A program made the translations under genes and the position numbers. Positions 61,923-64,000 of a stretch of DNA of 64,000 bases are shown here, piece by piece. Every line of letters begins with the position of its first letter. Position 1 is the stretch's first letter. The DNA comes from Methylorubrum populi (GTDB lineage Bacteria; Pseudomonadota; Alphaproteobacteria; Rhizobiales; Beijerinckiaceae): the NCBI RefSeq assembly GCF_002355515.1, contig NZ_AP014809.1:496001-560000 (forward strand), read 5' to 3'. The notes under the pieces are model-generated. The model did not search any database, had not been told where the DNA came from, and saw nothing but the letters and a program-made list of their open reading frames with translations.

Positions 61923-64000
61923 ATGAACGCCGACACCGCACGCGACCTGACCGAGGGCAGCGAGCCCGGCAGCGCCAACGCGGCCGCGAACCCGTTCGAC
62001 GCATCGGACTGGGCGACGCCCTTCGGCCTGCCGGATTTCGAAGCGATCCGTCCGGAGCATTACGTGCCGGCCTTCGCGCACGCCCTGAAGGCGCACGAGG
62101 CCGAGATCGCGGCCATCGCCGGAAACGAGGCGGCTCCGAGCTTCGACAACACGGTCGCGGCGATGGAGCGGGCGGGCGCGGCCCTCGACCGGGTGGCCAA
62201 CGTGTTCTTCAACCTGACCGGCAGCAACACCAGCCCGGAACTGCAGGCGATCGAGCGGGCGGTCGCGCCGCAGCTCGCGCGGCATTCGAGCGCGATCACG
62301 CTCAACCCACAGCTCTGGGACCGGCTCTCGGCGATCGATCCCGATGCGGAGGATCTCCGCGCCGAGGAGCGCCGCGTGCTCGACCGCTACCGCAGCCGCT
62401 TCCGCCGGGCCGGCGCCGGGCTCGGCGCGGAGGCCAAGGCCCGCATCGCCGAGATCGCGATCCGGCTGGCCGAACTCGGCACGCAGTTCGCCCAGAACGT
62501 GCTGGCCGACGAGCGCGACTTCATCCTGCCGCTCGACGGCGAAGATGACCTTGCCGGCCTGCCGCCCTTCCTGCGCGACGCCGCCGCGGAGGCGGCGCAG
62601 GAGCGGGGCGGCGCGCACAGCCACGTCATCACCCTGTCGCGCTCGCTGATCGAGCCGTTCCTCGTCTTCTCCACCCGCCGCGACCTGCGCGCTCTGGCCT
62701 ACGCGGCCTGGACCCGGCGCGGCGAGAATGGCGGCTCGACCGACAACCGCACCATCATCGCCGAGATCGTGCGCCTGCGCGCCGAGCGGGCGCGGCTCCT
62801 CGGCTTCGACAGCTTCGCCCATCTCAAGCTCGACGACACCATGGCCGGCTCGCCCGACGCGGCGATGGAGCTGCTGCGCAACGTCTGGAAGCCCGCGCTC
62901 CAGCGCGCGGCGGAGGAACGCGAGGCGCTCCAGGCCCTGGTGCGGGCGGAGGGGCACGACTTCGCCCTCGAAGCCCATGACTGGCGCCACTATTCCGAGA
63001 AGCAGCGGCGGGCCGAGCACGACCTCGACGAGTCCGAGATCAAGCCGTACCTGCCGCTGGAAGGGATGATCCAGGCGGCCTTCGACACCGCGTCAAGGCT
63101 GTTCGGACTCAGCTTCGAGGAATTGCGCGACGTGCCGCGCTATCACCAGGACGTGCGCACCTGGCTCGTGCGCGACGCCGACGGCTCGGAAGTCGGGCTG
63201 TTCCTCGGCGACTACTTCGCCCGGCCCTCGAAGCGCTCGGGCGCCTGGATGAGCGCCTTCCGCTCGCAGGAGCGGCTGAACGGCGACATCAAGCCGATCA
63301 TCGTCAACGTGATGAACTTCGCCCGCGCCCCGAGGGCTGAGCCGACGCTGCTCTCCTTCGACGACGCCCGCACCCTGTTCCACGAATTCGGCCACGGCCT
63401 GCACGGGCTGTTGTCCGACGTGACCTATCCGATGCTCTCCGGCACCGCGGTCTCGCGCGACTTCGTGGAATTGCCCTCGCAGCTCTACGAGCACTGGCTG
63501 CAGCAGCCGGAGGTTCTGCGGGCGCACGCCCGCCACGTGACCACCGGCGAGCCGATGCCGGACGCGCTGCTCGAACGCCTGCTCGCGGCGGCGACCTTCA
63601 ACCAGGGCTTCGCCACCGTCGAGTACGCGGCCTCGGCCATCGTCGACATGACGCTGCACCTCTCCGCGGCCGGGGAGGACGGGCTCGACGTCGTCGCCTT
63701 CGAGGCGGATGCCCTGCGCCGCATCGCCATGCCGACGGAGATCGCCGCACGGCACCGGGCGCCGCATTTCGCGCATATCTTCTCCGGCGACGGCTATGCC
63801 GCCGGCTACTACAGCTATCTCTGGTCGGAGGTGCTCGACGCCGACGCCTTCGACGCCTTCCGCGAGGCCGGGGACATCTTCCACCCGGAGACGGCGCAGC
63901 GCCTGCGCCGGACGATCTACGGCGCGGGCAACCTGCGCGACGCGCGCGAGGCCTACACGGCCTTCCGCGGACGGCTGCCGAGCATCGAACCACTGCTCAA
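61923..64000 (+). CDS. M3-family zinc oligopeptidase, 3' end outside window
   Basis: The first 692 residues of an oligopeptidase A/dipeptidyl carboxypeptidase-type enzyme are present and the frame runs off the right edge. HEFGH at residues 487-491 gives the zinc ligands, with Glu516 in FVELPSQLYEHW as the third. FDNTVAAMERAG, FLVFSTRRDLR and GYAAGYYSYLWSEVLDADAF in part are family signatures. It should degrade peptides in the cytoplasm. The end is near, as the last segment YTAFRGRLPSIEPLL is typical of the C-terminus. ATG 61923 is chosen over unlike upstream residues. Confidence 0.93.
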   Translation, partial: MNADTARDLTEGSEPGSANAAANPFDASDWATPFGLPDFEAIRPEHYVPAFAHALKAHEAEIAAIAGNEAAPSFDNTVAAMERAGAALDRVANVFFNLTGSNTSPELQAIERAVAPQLARHSSAITLNPQLWDRLSAIDPDAEDLRAEERRVLDRYRSRFRRAGAGLGAEAKARIAEIAIRLAELGTQFAQNVLADERDFILPLDGEDDLAGLPPFLRDAAAEAAQERGGAHSHVITLSRSLIEPFLVFSTRRDLRALAYAAWTRRGENGGSTDNRTIIAEIVRLRAERARLLGFDSFAHLKLDDTMAGSPDAAMELLRNVWKPALQRAAEEREALQALVRAEGHDFALEAHDWRHYSEKQRRAEHDLDESEIKPYLPLEGMIQAAFDTASRLFGLSFEELRDVPRYHQDVRTWLVRDADGSEVGLFLGDYFARPSKRSGAWMSAFRSQERLNGDIKPIIVNVMNFARAPRAEPTLLSFDDARTLFHEFGHGLHGLLSDVTYPMLSGTAVSRDFVELPSQLYEHWLQQPEVLRAHARHVTTGEPMPDALLERLLAAATFNQGFATVEYAASAIVDMTLHLSAAGEDGLDVVAFEADALRRIAMPTEIAARHRAPHFAHIFSGDGYAAGYYSYLWSEVLDADAFDAFREAGDIFHPETAQRLRRTIYGAGNLRDAREAYTAFRGRLPSIEPLL

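Overview
This is GC-rich chromosomal sequence from an alphaproteobacterium, most likely Methylobacterium or Methylorubrum. The support is a three-subunit, cytochrome b-linked formate dehydrogenase with a long accessory operon (FDH3-like), PduO-type cobalamin adenosyltransferase, rph-rdgB-hemW divergent from hrcA, a lipoprotein-rsmI-yraN block, a ROSE-type thermosensor before a small heat-shock gene, and an extensin-like protein. Coding density is high and many genes overlap by 1-17 bases. No rRNA, convincing tRNA, CRISPR array, insertion sequence or phage gene was seen.

Layout. 1-4665: five co-directional genes that look like one operon: a GIY-YIG-like protein cut by the window edge, a metallophosphoesterase, a membrane-free FtsH-like AAA+ zinc protease, a small unknown protein and a DnaQ-fold exonuclease. 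This set is the best candidate here for an undescribed system. 4808-7430: adenosyltransferase, a broken gene remnant, a PsiE-family membrane protein, a small unknown gene and hsp20 under a probable RNA thermometer. 7431-8162: no gene, but a promoter, a possible small RNA and two terminators. 8163-13842: hemN with an FNR/FixK-type box, dcd with a membrane gene, then apaG-argE and a bestrophin-family channel. 13931-17739: azlD with a frameshifted azlC, the divergent Lrp-type regulator, a formate/nitrite-type transporter and a LuxR-type regulator. 18106-21854: two tandem paralogues, each with seven propeller-like repeats and a Hint domain.

21917-28575: a CinA-like protein, sfsA, an FkbM methyltransferase, a hydrolase, two unknown genes and an ABC-2 exporter. 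28711-28786: a second possible small RNA. 28791-41291: the formate dehydrogenase locus. A polyferredoxin-like gene faces an operon of ligase-like protein, DUF6505, DUF6352, DUF3305, DUF3306, a TorD-type chaperone, a small Tat protein, catalytic, iron-sulfur and cytochrome b subunits, and two small unknown exported or membrane proteins. The enzyme is predicted to oxidise formate in the periplasm and pass electrons to the quinone pool.

41328-47696: a YgjV-family protein, then a TetR-controlled RND efflux operon whose promoter holds twin operators and which ends at a clear terminator. 47743-56530: a DMT exporter, hrcA, a histidine-rich exported protein, rph-rdgB, an intergenic palindromic repeat, hemW, an LpoA-like lipoprotein, rsmI-yraN and a lone receiver protein. 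56728-59602: a quaternary-amine-type ABC importer with binding protein and two permeases but no ATPase gene. 59609-64000: an L,D-transpeptidase, an extensin-like protein and an M3 oligopeptidase cut by the right edge.

All family assignments are from reading the sequence. No database search was run.
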